Shown here: piece by piece, positions 34,511-43,044 of the stretch | Numbering within the stretch: position 1 is the first letter of the stretch | Layout: every line of letters begins with the position of its first letter | NCBI GenBank assembly: GCA_944375885.1 | Contig: CALWBB010000231.1 | Coordinates: 1-52,705, forward strand | DNA from: an uncultured Merdimonas sp. | GTDB taxonomy: Bacteria > Bacillota > Clostridia > Lachnospirales > Lachnospiraceae | Reading direction: 5' to 3' | DNA length: 52,705 bases | Notes under the pieces: model-generated | What the model saw: only the letters and a program-made list of their open reading frames with translations | Database searches by the model: none | Told to the model about the DNA's origin: nothing | Translations under genes and position numbers: made by a program

Positions 34511-35910
34511 CTTCTAAACACCTCGTCGTACACGTCCAGATAATTTCGGATCATATCCTCATGCCGGAAATATAATTCCACTCTCTTCTTTCCAATTCTG
34601 CCCATCTCAAAGCGCTCCTGGGGCTTCACGCACAGCTGCTCCATGACGTCGCAGACCGCCTCCCGGAACATGGGCGGCACGCAGTATCCTGCCTGCCCCA
34701 GGGTATCGTCCCCCATACCGCCGATGAGCTGCCTGCAGCAGCCTACGTCCGTGGTCACACAGGGGCGGCCCGCCGCGAAAGACTCCAGCACGGACAAAGG
34801 CAGTCCTTCCGAGATGCTGGTCAGGATGGTAAAATCAAATTTTTCCATGTATTCCAGCACGTTAACGGTTCCCAGAAAATAAAGATCTTCTACTTTCAGC
34901 TGCTCCGCCAGATCATAGCACTCCTGAGCGTATTCCTTATCATCCTCCGGGCCAGCGATATACAGTCTGGCGTTCGGGACGCGTTTTTTCAAATCCGCGA
35001 AGGCATAGATGAGCGTCTTTACATCTTTGATCGGGGCGATTCGCAAAATAGCGCCGATATCCACATAGCCGTTTTCCTTTTTGGCCGGGATATCGCAGAA
35101 CCGCTCGTAATGGATCCCATTAGGAATATAACGGCATTTTTCCCGGGGACAGCCCATCTCGATCTGCGTCTCCATAGCCCGGTCAAAAAGGCTGGTGATC
35201 ATAGACGCCTTCTCATAAGCCCCTCCTGAGAGCATGTAAAAGAAGCGCACCCAGAACCTCTTGAAGGCCGGCAGCACCCAGCGCGCCCGGATAATCTCCT
35301 CCTCCCGCTCTCTTGTATAAATGCCGTGCTCCGTGATCTCGTAGGGCACATGGTTCACATAGCTCCCAAGCCGCGCCAGAATCCCGCTGTATCCCGTGGC
35401 GATCGCGTGATAAATATCCGCCTTGGGCACATCCGTCTGAAGGACATACAGCACTGGCAGCAGCATGGAACGCACCGTGTGGAACAAATCTGAAAACGCC
35501 GTGTAAGGATACTCTTCCTTGCAGATGGTAATCAGGATATTCAGGAAATCCTCGCTCATCAGGAATGCGATCGGGGACACCTTCCTGTCATGGTACATGC
35601 GGAACAGCGTCTCCCAGTCCGGCCTGCGGCAGTTGATGAAATCCTTCAGGGCCTGCAGCTCTTTTTCATTAAAATGATAGCTCTGCTTTTCAAAGCTCAT
35701 AGACAGGGCGTCGTTGAGGAAAATCTCCCGGATCTCCACCACATTATCCGGCAGCTCATACTTAAATTTTCCGCGATCCTCCGACGAAGCTCCCACAGCC
35801 CAGACTACAAACTCATGCTGGGGCATAGCCTTCATATACTGATGGATCCAGGTAGAGACGCCACCTGTCACGTATGGATAGCAGCCCTCCAGTATGACAC
35901 AGATTCTCAA
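34486..35910 (-). CDS. pelF: PelF cytosolic glycosyltransferase (GT4)
   Basis: 474 residues. PelF hallmarks: start RICVILEGCYPYVTGGVSTW, HAIATGYSGILA, EITEHGIYTREREEEI, and donor-site ILTSISEGLPLSVLESFAAGRP. It polymerises UDP-hexosamine into Pel-like polysaccharide with PelD/E/G. The start is TTG at 35910 overlapping the DUF2194 stop, with AAGGTGG upstream, so translation is coupled. All motifs look intact and length is normal. Confidence 0.95.
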   Translation of the reverse strand: MRICVILEGCYPYVTGGVSTWIHQYMKAMPQHEFVVWAVGASSEDRGKFKYELPDNVVEIREIFLNDALSMSFEKQSYHFNEKELQALKDFINCRRPDWETLFRMYHDRKVSPIAFLMSEDFLNILITICKEEYPYTAFSDLFHTVRSMLLPVLYVLQTDVPKADIYHAIATGYSGILARLGSYVNHVPYEITEHGIYTREREEEIIRARWVLPAFKRFWVRFFYMLSGGAYEKASMITSLFDRAMETQIEMGCPREKCRYIPNGIHYERFCDIPAKKENGYVDIGAILRIAPIKDVKTLIYAFADLKKRVPNARLYIAGPEDDKEYAQECYDLAEQLKVEDLYFLGTVNVLEYMEKFDFTILTSISEGLPLSVLESFAAGRPCVTTDVGCCRQLIGGMGDDTLGQAGYCVPPMFREAVCDVMEQLCVKPQERFEMGRIGKKRVELYFRHEDMIRNYLDVYDEVFRRWQASDSV

Positions 35911-37766
35911 GCTTCCACCTTCTTTTTCACTGTTACTTCCGCTTCTTCCGCCTTTATCAGATACAGGTTTCCCTGCAGATGCTCAATCGTCCCGCCGCTC
36001 ACGGCACCTTCGGAAATATCCGGCTCCCAGTCATTGAACCGGGCCATGAACCAGGCCTCATCCTGGAAATTCGAGAGCGTAAGGGTCAAGCCTTCCTCTG
36101 TCAGCTCCCGCTCCACGTCCACATAATAGAACCTCTGGACGGCCCCGGCCATCTCAGAAGCCGTCAGCTTCCGAAGCCCTAACGCTGCGGATTCCAGCCA
36201 GTCCGCGTAGCCGCAGAGCCTCCTATACGCTTCCTCCCAGCCTGCTTCCCCTCCCGTCTCTGCAGTCAGCAGATCATAGGGATGCTGGTAATGAGAGCTC
36301 ACATAATGCAGATTCAGTTCAGACATCGCGTAGAGATCAGACGCGCTGTCCAAAAGATATCCTGACAGAATACGAGGCGTCTCAATAAGCCCGTCCTCCG
36401 CCACCTCATACTCCTGGGTATACATCGTCTCATCTCCCTGGTATACGCCTGCAATCGCCCGAATCTGCGGAAATTCTTCCGCGATAAGGCTGCGCCCCTC
36501 CTCTGACAGAATATTGGCAGGGGGCGCATAGACCTGAAATTCATTCCCTGGAAACAGGTCTTCGCAAAAAGATATCAATTCTTTCAGCGACGCCTGCATC
36601 TGCGCAGCGTCAGGCCACAAGCTTCCATCCATTGCTTCCTCCTTCCTGGTGCCTGCGATGCGCAGAGGCAGATGATTGTAGCCATGAAGGCCGATCTCTC
36701 CACCCAGAGTCAGGAGCGAATTTCCAAAGTAAGAAAATGTCTGGGAGTCCGGCGCAGGCGGAAACGGCCCCTGCGTCTCACCAGAATAAGTTTCCACCAC
36801 CATGCCGCTGAATCGAATCCCATATTTTTCCGCCATGCTGCTGATATCCTGCCACCACACCTGTGTATAGAAATCTTCCGTATTCATGCCGTAGTCTTCA
36901 GCGATATATGGATTCTCACCGTCCGGAACCGGAGAGGGAAAATCATCGATATAGAAAGCGGAACCGTTAACGACAGGCCAGACACAAGTCTCTCCCAGCA
37001 TACTGTAGGCAGCCGCGTAGATTCCCCGGTAACCTTTCTCATAAATTCCCAGGTTCACTACCACATATTTTCCATCATGGAAAGATCGCTGCCAAAGCAG
37101 AGGAAGCTCGCTCTCATCATTGCTGGTCACGGATATCTGACATTCATCATCCAGAACCACCGTCATGGAAGATTCAAAGGGTGCAGAGATCTCATACTCG
37201 CTTTTCACTCCTCCCAAAAGCAGCTCATCCTGCAGCCTTAAGCCCGTCGTCGTATAATATGCTCCTCCTATGCTCTCCACGCCTGCTTTCCCCAGCAGCC
37301 ATTCCGTCACGCCCCTCCCCTCCGGAACCAGGGCAATCAGAAGCTGGCCGCCCTCCGACACCCAGTCAGACAAGCCCACGATCTCGTCCCGGGTTTTCGC
37401 ATAATCGCCATATCCAAGTATGGCCTTCTCAAACCCTTCCAGAGAGGGAATTTCCTGCCGGCTGACATCTATCTCTTGAAAATCCACTTTCATATCCCGC
37501 AGGATCTGCGGCATCTGCTCATGGAGAATCTGGGAATTCTCCTCTCTGCTGTCCCACAGATACAGGCATTCCAGCCTCTGATCCAAATTCTGCTGGCCCT
37601 GCGCCGCGCTTTCAAAGCTGTCTTTTTCCAGGATGGATACGGATTCTCCATCCGCTTTTTTACTGCCCAGCCAGAAATTCTGCCCGATCAGGGCCACCGT
37701 CAGCATAGCAAACACAGCCAAAAGAATCAGCACTGGCAGATATCGTTTCGGTTTTCTTTCTTCCAT
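35907..37766 (-). CDS. DUF2194 deacetylase-like protein (PelA deacetylase-type), copy 2
   Basis: 619 residues. One N-terminal anchor (YLPVLILLAVFAMLTVALIG), so the rest is extracellular. The first ~230 residues resemble a glutamine-amidotransferase-like fold. The deacetylase-like half has FYIDDFPSPVP (DD motif), GEIGLHGYNHLPL (HxxxH) and VYAPPANILSEEG. In Gram-positive Pel operons a deacetylase gene occupies this place. Closely similar to its upstream neighbour, so it is a tandem duplicate. ATG; 10 bases after copy 1 and overlapping pelF by 4. Confidence 0.85.
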   Translation of the reverse strand: MEERKPKRYLPVLILLAVFAMLTVALIGQNFWLGSKKADGESVSILEKDSFESAAQGQQNLDQRLECLYLWDSREENSQILHEQMPQILRDMKVDFQEIDVSRQEIPSLEGFEKAILGYGDYAKTRDEIVGLSDWVSEGGQLLIALVPEGRGVTEWLLGKAGVESIGGAYYTTTGLRLQDELLLGGVKSEYEISAPFESSMTVVLDDECQISVTSNDESELPLLWQRSFHDGKYVVVNLGIYEKGYRGIYAAAYSMLGETCVWPVVNGSAFYIDDFPSPVPDGENPYIAEDYGMNTEDFYTQVWWQDISSMAEKYGIRFSGMVVETYSGETQGPFPPAPDSQTFSYFGNSLLTLGGEIGLHGYNHLPLRIAGTRKEEAMDGSLWPDAAQMQASLKELISFCEDLFPGNEFQVYAPPANILSEEGRSLIAEEFPQIRAIAGVYQGDETMYTQEYEVAEDGLIETPRILSGYLLDSASDLYAMSELNLHYVSSHYQHPYDLLTAETGGEAGWEEAYRRLCGYADWLESAALGLRKLTASEMAGAVQRFYYVDVERELTEEGLTLTLSNFQDEAWFMARFNDWEPDISEGAVSGGTIEHLQGNLYLIKAEEAEVTVKKKVEA

Positions 37767-37776
37767 ACCGGCTCAC

Positions 37777-39621
37777 CTACTTCTGCAATTCAATCACCAC
37801 ATGCGCCTCGTCTGCCCGCAGAAGGTAAAGCCCCTCTGCCATCTGCGTCAGCTCCCCGCCTGTGACAGAACCCGGCGTCCCCTCATTGATCCGGATCATC
37901 AGCCAGGCCTCTGTCCCGAAGCCTCCCAGTTCCAGCTCCAGGGCCGTATCCGTCAAGGTTCTCTTCACATCCAGATAATCATACTGCTGCACCGCGGCGG
38001 CCAGCTCGCTGCCTGTCAGATTCCGGATCGACGGAGCTGACGTATAAAGCCACTCCGTATAATCCGAGATTCTCCGGTACAGCTCCTCCCAGCCCAAATC
38101 CGCGCCGCGATCCACATCCAGCACATCATCCGGATGCTGGAAATGGGAATTCACAAAATGGAAATTCAGCTCCGACACTGCCGCCAGGCGCATATAGTCG
38201 TCCAAGATATAGCCGGAAATCACGCGGGGCGTATCTATAATCCCGTCTTCCGCCACCTCAAACTCCTGCTCAAAGGCCAGGCTGCCCGGCAGATACACGC
38301 TGGCCACCGCCCGGATCTGCGGGAAATCCCGGGCCAGCATCTGCCGCCCCTCTTCCGACAGGATATTGGAAGGCGGCACATAGACCGCAAATTCCTCCTC
38401 CGGGAACACCTCCCGGCAGAAATCGTTCAGTTCCTGAAGCCCTGCCCGCATATCCTCATAGCTGGCCCACTGGCGGTAGGAGTCGAACATCCCCTGATAG
38501 CTGAAATTAGCAAGGCACAGGGGCATATGGTTGTAGCCGTGGAAGCCAAGCTCCCCTCCGGCGTCCAAAAGCAGATTTCCGAAATACTCATACCTCTGGG
38601 TATCCATATTCCTCTCAAACGGCACTTCCACCTGGTCAGAATACTGCTCTATCACCAGACCCGTATAGCGGATTCCATACTGCTCGCCCAGGTTGTAGAT
38701 GTCCGGCCACCAGATCTGCGTATAGAAATCCGCGATATCCATATCATAGTCTTCCCGGATTCTTCCGCCGTCCCCGCCGGGCACCGGCGATGGAAAATCG
38801 TCAATATAAAATGTAGATCCGTTAATCACTGGCCAGGCCTCCGCTTTATCCAGAAGCGTATAGGCCGCGCTGTGGAAGCCCCGGTAGGCTTTGTCTAGGA
38901 AATTTAGATTATCCACCACCACAATTCCCTCTCCCGCTTCTCTTCTCCAGAGAAGCGGAGCGGAAGCTTCCCCTCCGGAGTCGAGATATACCCGGCAGTC
39001 TGCTGTCAGCGTAACATTCAGGGAGGACTCATAGGCGTCTGTGATTCCATACTCCTTCCCCTCTCCTCCCATCATAAAATTCTCTGTAAAATGGATCTGC
39101 TCCACATACGCTCGTTCCCCGTCCAGCCTGGCAATCCCCAGCAGGGAATAGAGGCTCCGAAATCCCCAGTCATCCTCCGGCGGATAGAGAAGCATCAGGC
39201 TGCCTCCATCCTTCACCCAATCAATGACAGAGAGAAGGGAATCGCTCAGCGGCCCCAGATAATCTGCGGAAAACACCAGCTTCTCATAGGAATCCAGATC
39301 CTTCCCCGCAAATTCTTCCACCTGGCAGCCCTCCCAGGGCACCCGCATCTGATCCAGGATCTCTCCCATCATCTCCGCGCCTTTCGTCCCATTATCGCTG
39401 CCGTCGCTCACCAGCAGGCACTCCGCTTCCTGTTCTCCAAGCGGCGCGGTAAAAGCCTCCTCCTCAAGCAGGCTCAAGATCCGCTCCTGCTTTGTATAAG
39501 TCACGTTCCTCTGTGCAATGCAGAGCACCAGGACTAGCGCCAGGAAGACCAGAATCACCTTCTGCATCCTTTTAAAACGAAATCTTTCTTTGGGTTTTCT
39601 CTGTTTTTTCCTACGCCTCAT
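37777..39621 (-). CDS. DUF2194 deacetylase-like protein (PelA deacetylase-type), copy 1
   Basis: About 614 residues. Basic N-terminus, then a membrane anchor (VILVFLALVLVLC) and the same two-part ectodomain as copy 2: FYIDDFPSPVPGG, GELGFHGYNHMPL, VYVPPSNILSEEG. Probably removes acetyl groups from the polymer during export. The frame extends to 39717 without a ribosome site; ATG 39621 has AGAAGAG upstream and overlaps the pelE stop by 11 bases. Both copies keep the DD and HxxxH motifs, so neither looks dead. Confidence 0.85.
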   Translation of the reverse strand: MRRRKKQRKPKERFRFKRMQKVILVFLALVLVLCIAQRNVTYTKQERILSLLEEEAFTAPLGEQEAECLLVSDGSDNGTKGAEMMGEILDQMRVPWEGCQVEEFAGKDLDSYEKLVFSADYLGPLSDSLLSVIDWVKDGGSLMLLYPPEDDWGFRSLYSLLGIARLDGERAYVEQIHFTENFMMGGEGKEYGITDAYESSLNVTLTADCRVYLDSGGEASAPLLWRREAGEGIVVVDNLNFLDKAYRGFHSAAYTLLDKAEAWPVINGSTFYIDDFPSPVPGGDGGRIREDYDMDIADFYTQIWWPDIYNLGEQYGIRYTGLVIEQYSDQVEVPFERNMDTQRYEYFGNLLLDAGGELGFHGYNHMPLCLANFSYQGMFDSYRQWASYEDMRAGLQELNDFCREVFPEEEFAVYVPPSNILSEEGRQMLARDFPQIRAVASVYLPGSLAFEQEFEVAEDGIIDTPRVISGYILDDYMRLAAVSELNFHFVNSHFQHPDDVLDVDRGADLGWEELYRRISDYTEWLYTSAPSIRNLTGSELAAAVQQYDYLDVKRTLTDTALELELGGFGTEAWLMIRINEGTPGSVTGGELTQMAEGLYLLRADEAHVVIELQK

Positions 39622-40528
39622 TCGCTCGTTCTCTTCTTTCTCTCCCGTCATCCCAGAAACGCACGATTCCTCTGCCTTCTGCGGAAAGATGGATCTCCCT
39701 GCGTCCCAGCAGCTCAATCGTCTCCGTGATCCCCTGCCGGTTTTTCACCGACGCATAGTATTGAATCAGAAACAGATATCCCTTCTCACTTTTCGGCCAG
39801 ATCTCCAGAACCCGCCCGATATCCTCGTAGGCCTGGTTGTATTCGCCTGACATCAGATCCGCCTGGATCTTCTTCTCATACAGCCGCAGGTTATCGCCGT
39901 CCCGCTTCAGCTTATCTCCCAAAAGATTGCTGTAATTGCGAAGCTGCAGCTCTCTGGCGTTGCCTTCCAGAAGTCCGCTGCCAAGATACTGGTCAAGAAG
40001 CTCCAGATATTCCTCCAGAACATCGCCATCATCTGGATTTTCCTCCATCCGGCGCTGCAGCTCCTGAAACCGCAGGTCGTAATCCTTCTGAATCTCCGCC
40101 AGGGCCGTCACCGCGTAATGCACCACCTCGGTGTCGTCGTTCATCCTGGCCTCCTGCAGCTGTTCCACATAGTCGTCCGGGTTGGAATACATGATCTCCA
40201 TCATCAGCTCCCGCCTAAGAGACGGATCGTTGATGAGCAGCGCCTCCTCCAGAGGAACCACCCGGCTCTCCGCCGGATCTTCCTCCATCAGGATGCTTTT
40301 GTGTACCTCGTCATTGACCTTCAGCTTTTCGATTCCGACCTCTTCCCTGACCTGCTGCTTTCCTCTGGAACGGATTTCCAGGATTACCAGGCAGGCCAGC
40401 CCAAAGACCGGAACCAGAAAAGCCAGGACAAAGACCATCCCGCTGCACCGGAGCGCTCCCGCCCTGCTCAAAAGATACAGCAAAAAACAGAGCGCCAGAT
40501 GCAGGATTACCAGAACCACCAGCAGCAC
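39611..40528 (-). CDS. pelE: PelE-like membrane protein with TPR-type helical repeats
   Basis: 305 residues. Two N-terminal membrane helices (LLVVLVILHLALCFLLYLL and MVFVLAFLVPVFGLACLVIL) precede a cytoplasmic helical-repeat domain (e.g. LRRELMMEIMYSNPDDYVEQL). Topology and position between pelD and the deacetylase genes fit PelE, which binds PelD and the export complex. Start GTG directly after the pelD TAA, with AGGAGG eight bases upstream. Sequence resemblance alone is weak; context carries the call. Confidence 0.8.
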   Translation of the reverse strand: MLLVVLVILHLALCFLLYLLSRAGALRCSGMVFVLAFLVPVFGLACLVILEIRSRGKQQVREEVGIEKLKVNDEVHKSILMEEDPAESRVVPLEEALLINDPSLRRELMMEIMYSNPDDYVEQLQEARMNDDTEVVHYAVTALAEIQKDYDLRFQELQRRMEENPDDGDVLEEYLELLDQYLGSGLLEGNARELQLRNYSNLLGDKLKRDGDNLRLYEKKIQADLMSGEYNQAYEDIGRVLEIWPKSEKGYLFLIQYYASVKNRQGITETIELLGRREIHLSAEGRGIVRFWDDGRERRERANEA

Positions 40529-42658
40529 TTAACCGACCTCCTCTGCTATCTCAAAGTGAAGCCCATTGGCCTCCAGACGCTTGCTGACCACGGAAAAATT
40601 TTTCCGGTTCATCTGCGCCAGCAGAAGATAGAGCCTTCCATCCTCTCCTGCTCCCAGCGTATCCGTCGCGCGGATCGTCCCGGCCAGGGCCTCGCTGACC
40701 TGCCGCTTATCCGTCTGCTCAAATCGGAGCAGCACATAGTCTGCCACACCAGCGTCCTTCATATCCGACTGGATATCCACCAGCTGCCGGAACCGCTCCG
40801 AATACACCACCTGGGTGCCCGGATAATAGATGCTGGCCTCCTGCAGCTCCTGGAAATCCATGGCGCGCAGGAAGGAAGTCTGCACCAGCCCGCAGAGAAT
40901 CCGGAAAATGTTCATATAATGCATACTGTACTGCTCCGCGCCAGCCTCCTGGATGGTAATCAGAAGCACCATCAGATCGCCCCGGAAGACCCCGCAGGCG
41001 TACATGGGAAGCCCCTCCTGGAGCTTCGTATTCTTAAATACTTCCCCCTTCGCCGTCTGCTCATACAGCTCCCGGTAATCCTCCAGCTTCAGGGATTTCA
41101 TCAGTTTGGGCAGCTGGCTGTTGGAACAGACGGCCAGACGGCCGAAGCGCTGCCACTTATCCAGCGTATAGATCGCAATGGAGTGATTCTCCAGGATATC
41201 CTCCAGCACTCTTAATCCCTCCAGGAAAATGCTTTCCGGAAGCTCACCGTCCAGCTTCTGCACCGCGTCGAAAATCTTTCCGAAGCTGTCCTTAAAGCCC
41301 AGGATCTGTCTTTTGTACTCTCCCTTATTCTCCACCGCTCCCCGGTAGACGTCGTTCAGGAAGATGTATTTATTCCGGAGCAGGGAATACTCTTTTCTCG
41401 AAAACTCAATCTCCTCCTGCTTCTTATTCCGGATATACCCTGTTATGGAACCCGCCATCAGATAGATGGCAAAGGGGATCCAGTTCTCCACATTGTAGAA
41501 CAGGAAGGTTCCGTTCATCCCGATCAGCGCGTACTGGAAGACCAGCACCACGCATTCCAGCGCGGCAGCGAAGATTCCCAGCTTCATGCCATAGGTCGTT
41601 CCGATTATCACGATATACATCAGCCGCACATCCGCGAATTTGAAATAGACAGATTCTGAGGTAAACGAACTGATAAGCTCCGTGAGCAGAAAGAGGAGCA
41701 GGACTTCCAGATACTGCAGCAAGCCTTTTCCCCGGCCCAGCAGCCACTCCGCAAGCCTGGCCCGAAGGCCCCTGCGGCCGGAAATCACCTCCCGCACAAA
41801 CCGCCTGTAGCACGCGCCGACATCCTCCATCACATGCTCTACCGGCACAAAGCCGTAGGTTTTCCGCAGCTCCAGAGGATAATCCGGCCAGGCGATAGTA
41901 TCTGGATAATTTTCATAGATTACCTGGGTATCCGGGGAAATCAGTTTCAGCATCTCCTCCAGATCACCCCAGGTATGCCGGTAGCCGCTGACAGCGTAAT
42001 AAGAGCCCCCCTCGTCCTCCGTCTCCTCTGTGATCCGGATCAAAAGCTCTGCCAGGTCAGAAAAGGCCAGGAAATCCACCCGGTCCTCCGCGTGGTGGGG
42101 CAGGAAAATCTTATTCTTTTCATATATATTATGGAAGATACTGCCCAAAAAATTCTGGTCATTCAGCCTGCCCGACAGATACGGCAGCCACAGAATCACG
42201 GTCAAAACCTTCGTCTTCTTCGCAAAATAGCGGCACATGTCCTCCGCCTGGGCAGCGCAGAAGGAATAGCTGGCAGGATAATCCTTCTGTGTGATCATCC
42301 CGCTTTTTCCATACTGGCTGACATAATTCTGGCTTTCCACCGTAGAGAGAAAAACCAGCTTCTCCACCCTGGCGCGGCTGCACTCCAGAAAGACCTGCTC
42401 CAGCTGCCGGCTCTCCCCGTAAAGCCCCTGTCCTCCGTCCACATACCCCGACACATAATAGACTGCCTGGAAACTGTACACGTCAAAAAGCTGGCCGAAC
42501 TTCTCTTCAGACGGATTTGTGCGGTATACCTGGACATTCGGGAGCTTTTCTTCAAAAGCCGCCTCTCCGGCGAGAATCACCCGGTATTCCTCCGCCAGGA
42601 GAAGGATCGCCTCTCTCGTAAAAATATCCGTTTTCCCAGTGATTAATATTTCTGCCAT
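40529..42658 (-). CDS. pelD: PelD-like c-di-GMP receptor with N-terminal SDR-like domain
   Basis: 709 residues. Residues 1-~290 form an extended SDR (Rossmann) domain; the YxxxK site reads YSFCA (Tyr131, no Lys) and the glycine motif is degenerate, so it is probably non-catalytic. Four membrane helices (~312-405), a coiled linker, a GAF domain (~455-600) and a degenerate GGDEF domain follow. RATD at 663-666 is an intact RxxD I-site, and the following active-site loop is GEDGR instead of GGDEF. PelD binds c-di-GMP through this site and turns on PelF. First gene of the operon, 30 bases after a terminator that follows a c-di-GMP riboswitch. Confidence 0.88.
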   Translation of the reverse strand: MAEILITGKTDIFTREAILLLAEEYRVILAGEAAFEEKLPNVQVYRTNPSEEKFGQLFDVYSFQAVYYVSGYVDGGQGLYGESRQLEQVFLECSRARVEKLVFLSTVESQNYVSQYGKSGMITQKDYPASYSFCAAQAEDMCRYFAKKTKVLTVILWLPYLSGRLNDQNFLGSIFHNIYEKNKIFLPHHAEDRVDFLAFSDLAELLIRITEETEDEGGSYYAVSGYRHTWGDLEEMLKLISPDTQVIYENYPDTIAWPDYPLELRKTYGFVPVEHVMEDVGACYRRFVREVISGRRGLRARLAEWLLGRGKGLLQYLEVLLLFLLTELISSFTSESVYFKFADVRLMYIVIIGTTYGMKLGIFAAALECVVLVFQYALIGMNGTFLFYNVENWIPFAIYLMAGSITGYIRNKKQEEIEFSRKEYSLLRNKYIFLNDVYRGAVENKGEYKRQILGFKDSFGKIFDAVQKLDGELPESIFLEGLRVLEDILENHSIAIYTLDKWQRFGRLAVCSNSQLPKLMKSLKLEDYRELYEQTAKGEVFKNTKLQEGLPMYACGVFRGDLMVLLITIQEAGAEQYSMHYMNIFRILCGLVQTSFLRAMDFQELQEASIYYPGTQVVYSERFRQLVDIQSDMKDAGVADYVLLRFEQTDKRQVSEALAGTIRATDTLGAGEDGRLYLLLAQMNRKNFSVVSKRLEANGLHFEIAEEVG

Positions 42659-42688
42659 CTAAGTATCTCTCCGGTAATTTTTTCCATC

Positions 42689-42724
42689 AAAAAAGGCCGC
42701 ACTATCCTGGGGATAAATGCAGCC
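42689..42724 (-). terminator. riboswitch-linked intrinsic terminator before pelD
   Basis: Minus-strand stem beginning GGCUGC and closing GUGCGGCC, with inner UAUCC/GGAUA pairs, followed by six U. It directly follows the c-di-GMP aptamer; its 5' arm abuts or slightly overlaps the 3' strand of the aptamer P1 stem, suggesting mutually exclusive folds. Confidence 0.82.
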
Positions 42725-42804
42725 AGTCAATCATGACAGGATTCCAGCGAAATCACTGCTTTAGACACTAAGCTTTGCGCCGCAGCCTTTCAGCTGTTTT
42801 GCCG
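42725..42804 (-). promoter_or_regulatory. cyclic di-GMP-I (GEMM) riboswitch aptamer
   Basis: Conserved GEMM-I elements appear in order on the minus strand: GGCAAA, a CAGCU/GGCUG stem with GAAA tetraloop, GGCGCAAAGC, GUGUCUAAA, then a second stem CAGUG/CGCUG and closing GACUGG. This is the tetraloop and tetraloop-receptor layout of the c-di-GMP-I aptamer. It lies between a sigma-A promoter and a terminator, upstream of pelD. Ligand-induced read-through is the likelier polarity because P1 and terminator share edge bases, but this is not proven. Confidence 0.85.
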
Positions 42805-42809
42805 ACTAC

Positions 42810-42839
42810 ATCATAACATATTTTTTTCATCTCTGTCAA
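42810..42839 (-). promoter_or_regulatory. promoter of the Pel operon
   Basis: TTGACA, 18-base spacer, TATGAT on the minus strand; start near 42804, just at the aptamer. Confidence 0.82.
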
Positions 42840-42902
42840 AAAATATATGCCTTTTTTCAAGAAAAAACCGCAATTTTTTCGGCAAAATTCTGCCTGGGAT
42901 AC

Positions 42903-42931
42903 TGGATTTTTCACGGGAGTAAGAGTATAAT
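42903..42931 (+). promoter_or_regulatory. promoter of pyrG
   Basis: Consensus TATAAT at 42926 with a weak TGGATT 17 bases upstream; start ~42938 in an A-rich stretch. Confidence 0.65.
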
Positions 42932-42965
42932 AAAAAAATATTGTTAAAGATTACAGAAAAAAGAT

Positions 42966-43019
42966 ACCCTCAGCTGACCGCAGGCAAAGGCGCTTCGTCA
43001 GCTGGGGGTTCTGTCTTTT
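42966..43019 (+). terminator. terminator-like attenuator in the pyrG leader
   Basis: 13-bp stem ACCCTCAGCTGAC/GTCAGCTGGGGGT (two G-U pairs) followed by TCTGTCTTTT, between promoter and pyrG. pyrG of other Firmicutes is attenuated here by CTP through reiterative G addition at the transcript start, but no GGG start is visible. Confidence 0.65.
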
Positions 43020-43044
43020 CAGCGCGAAGCGAGGAGGAAAATCT

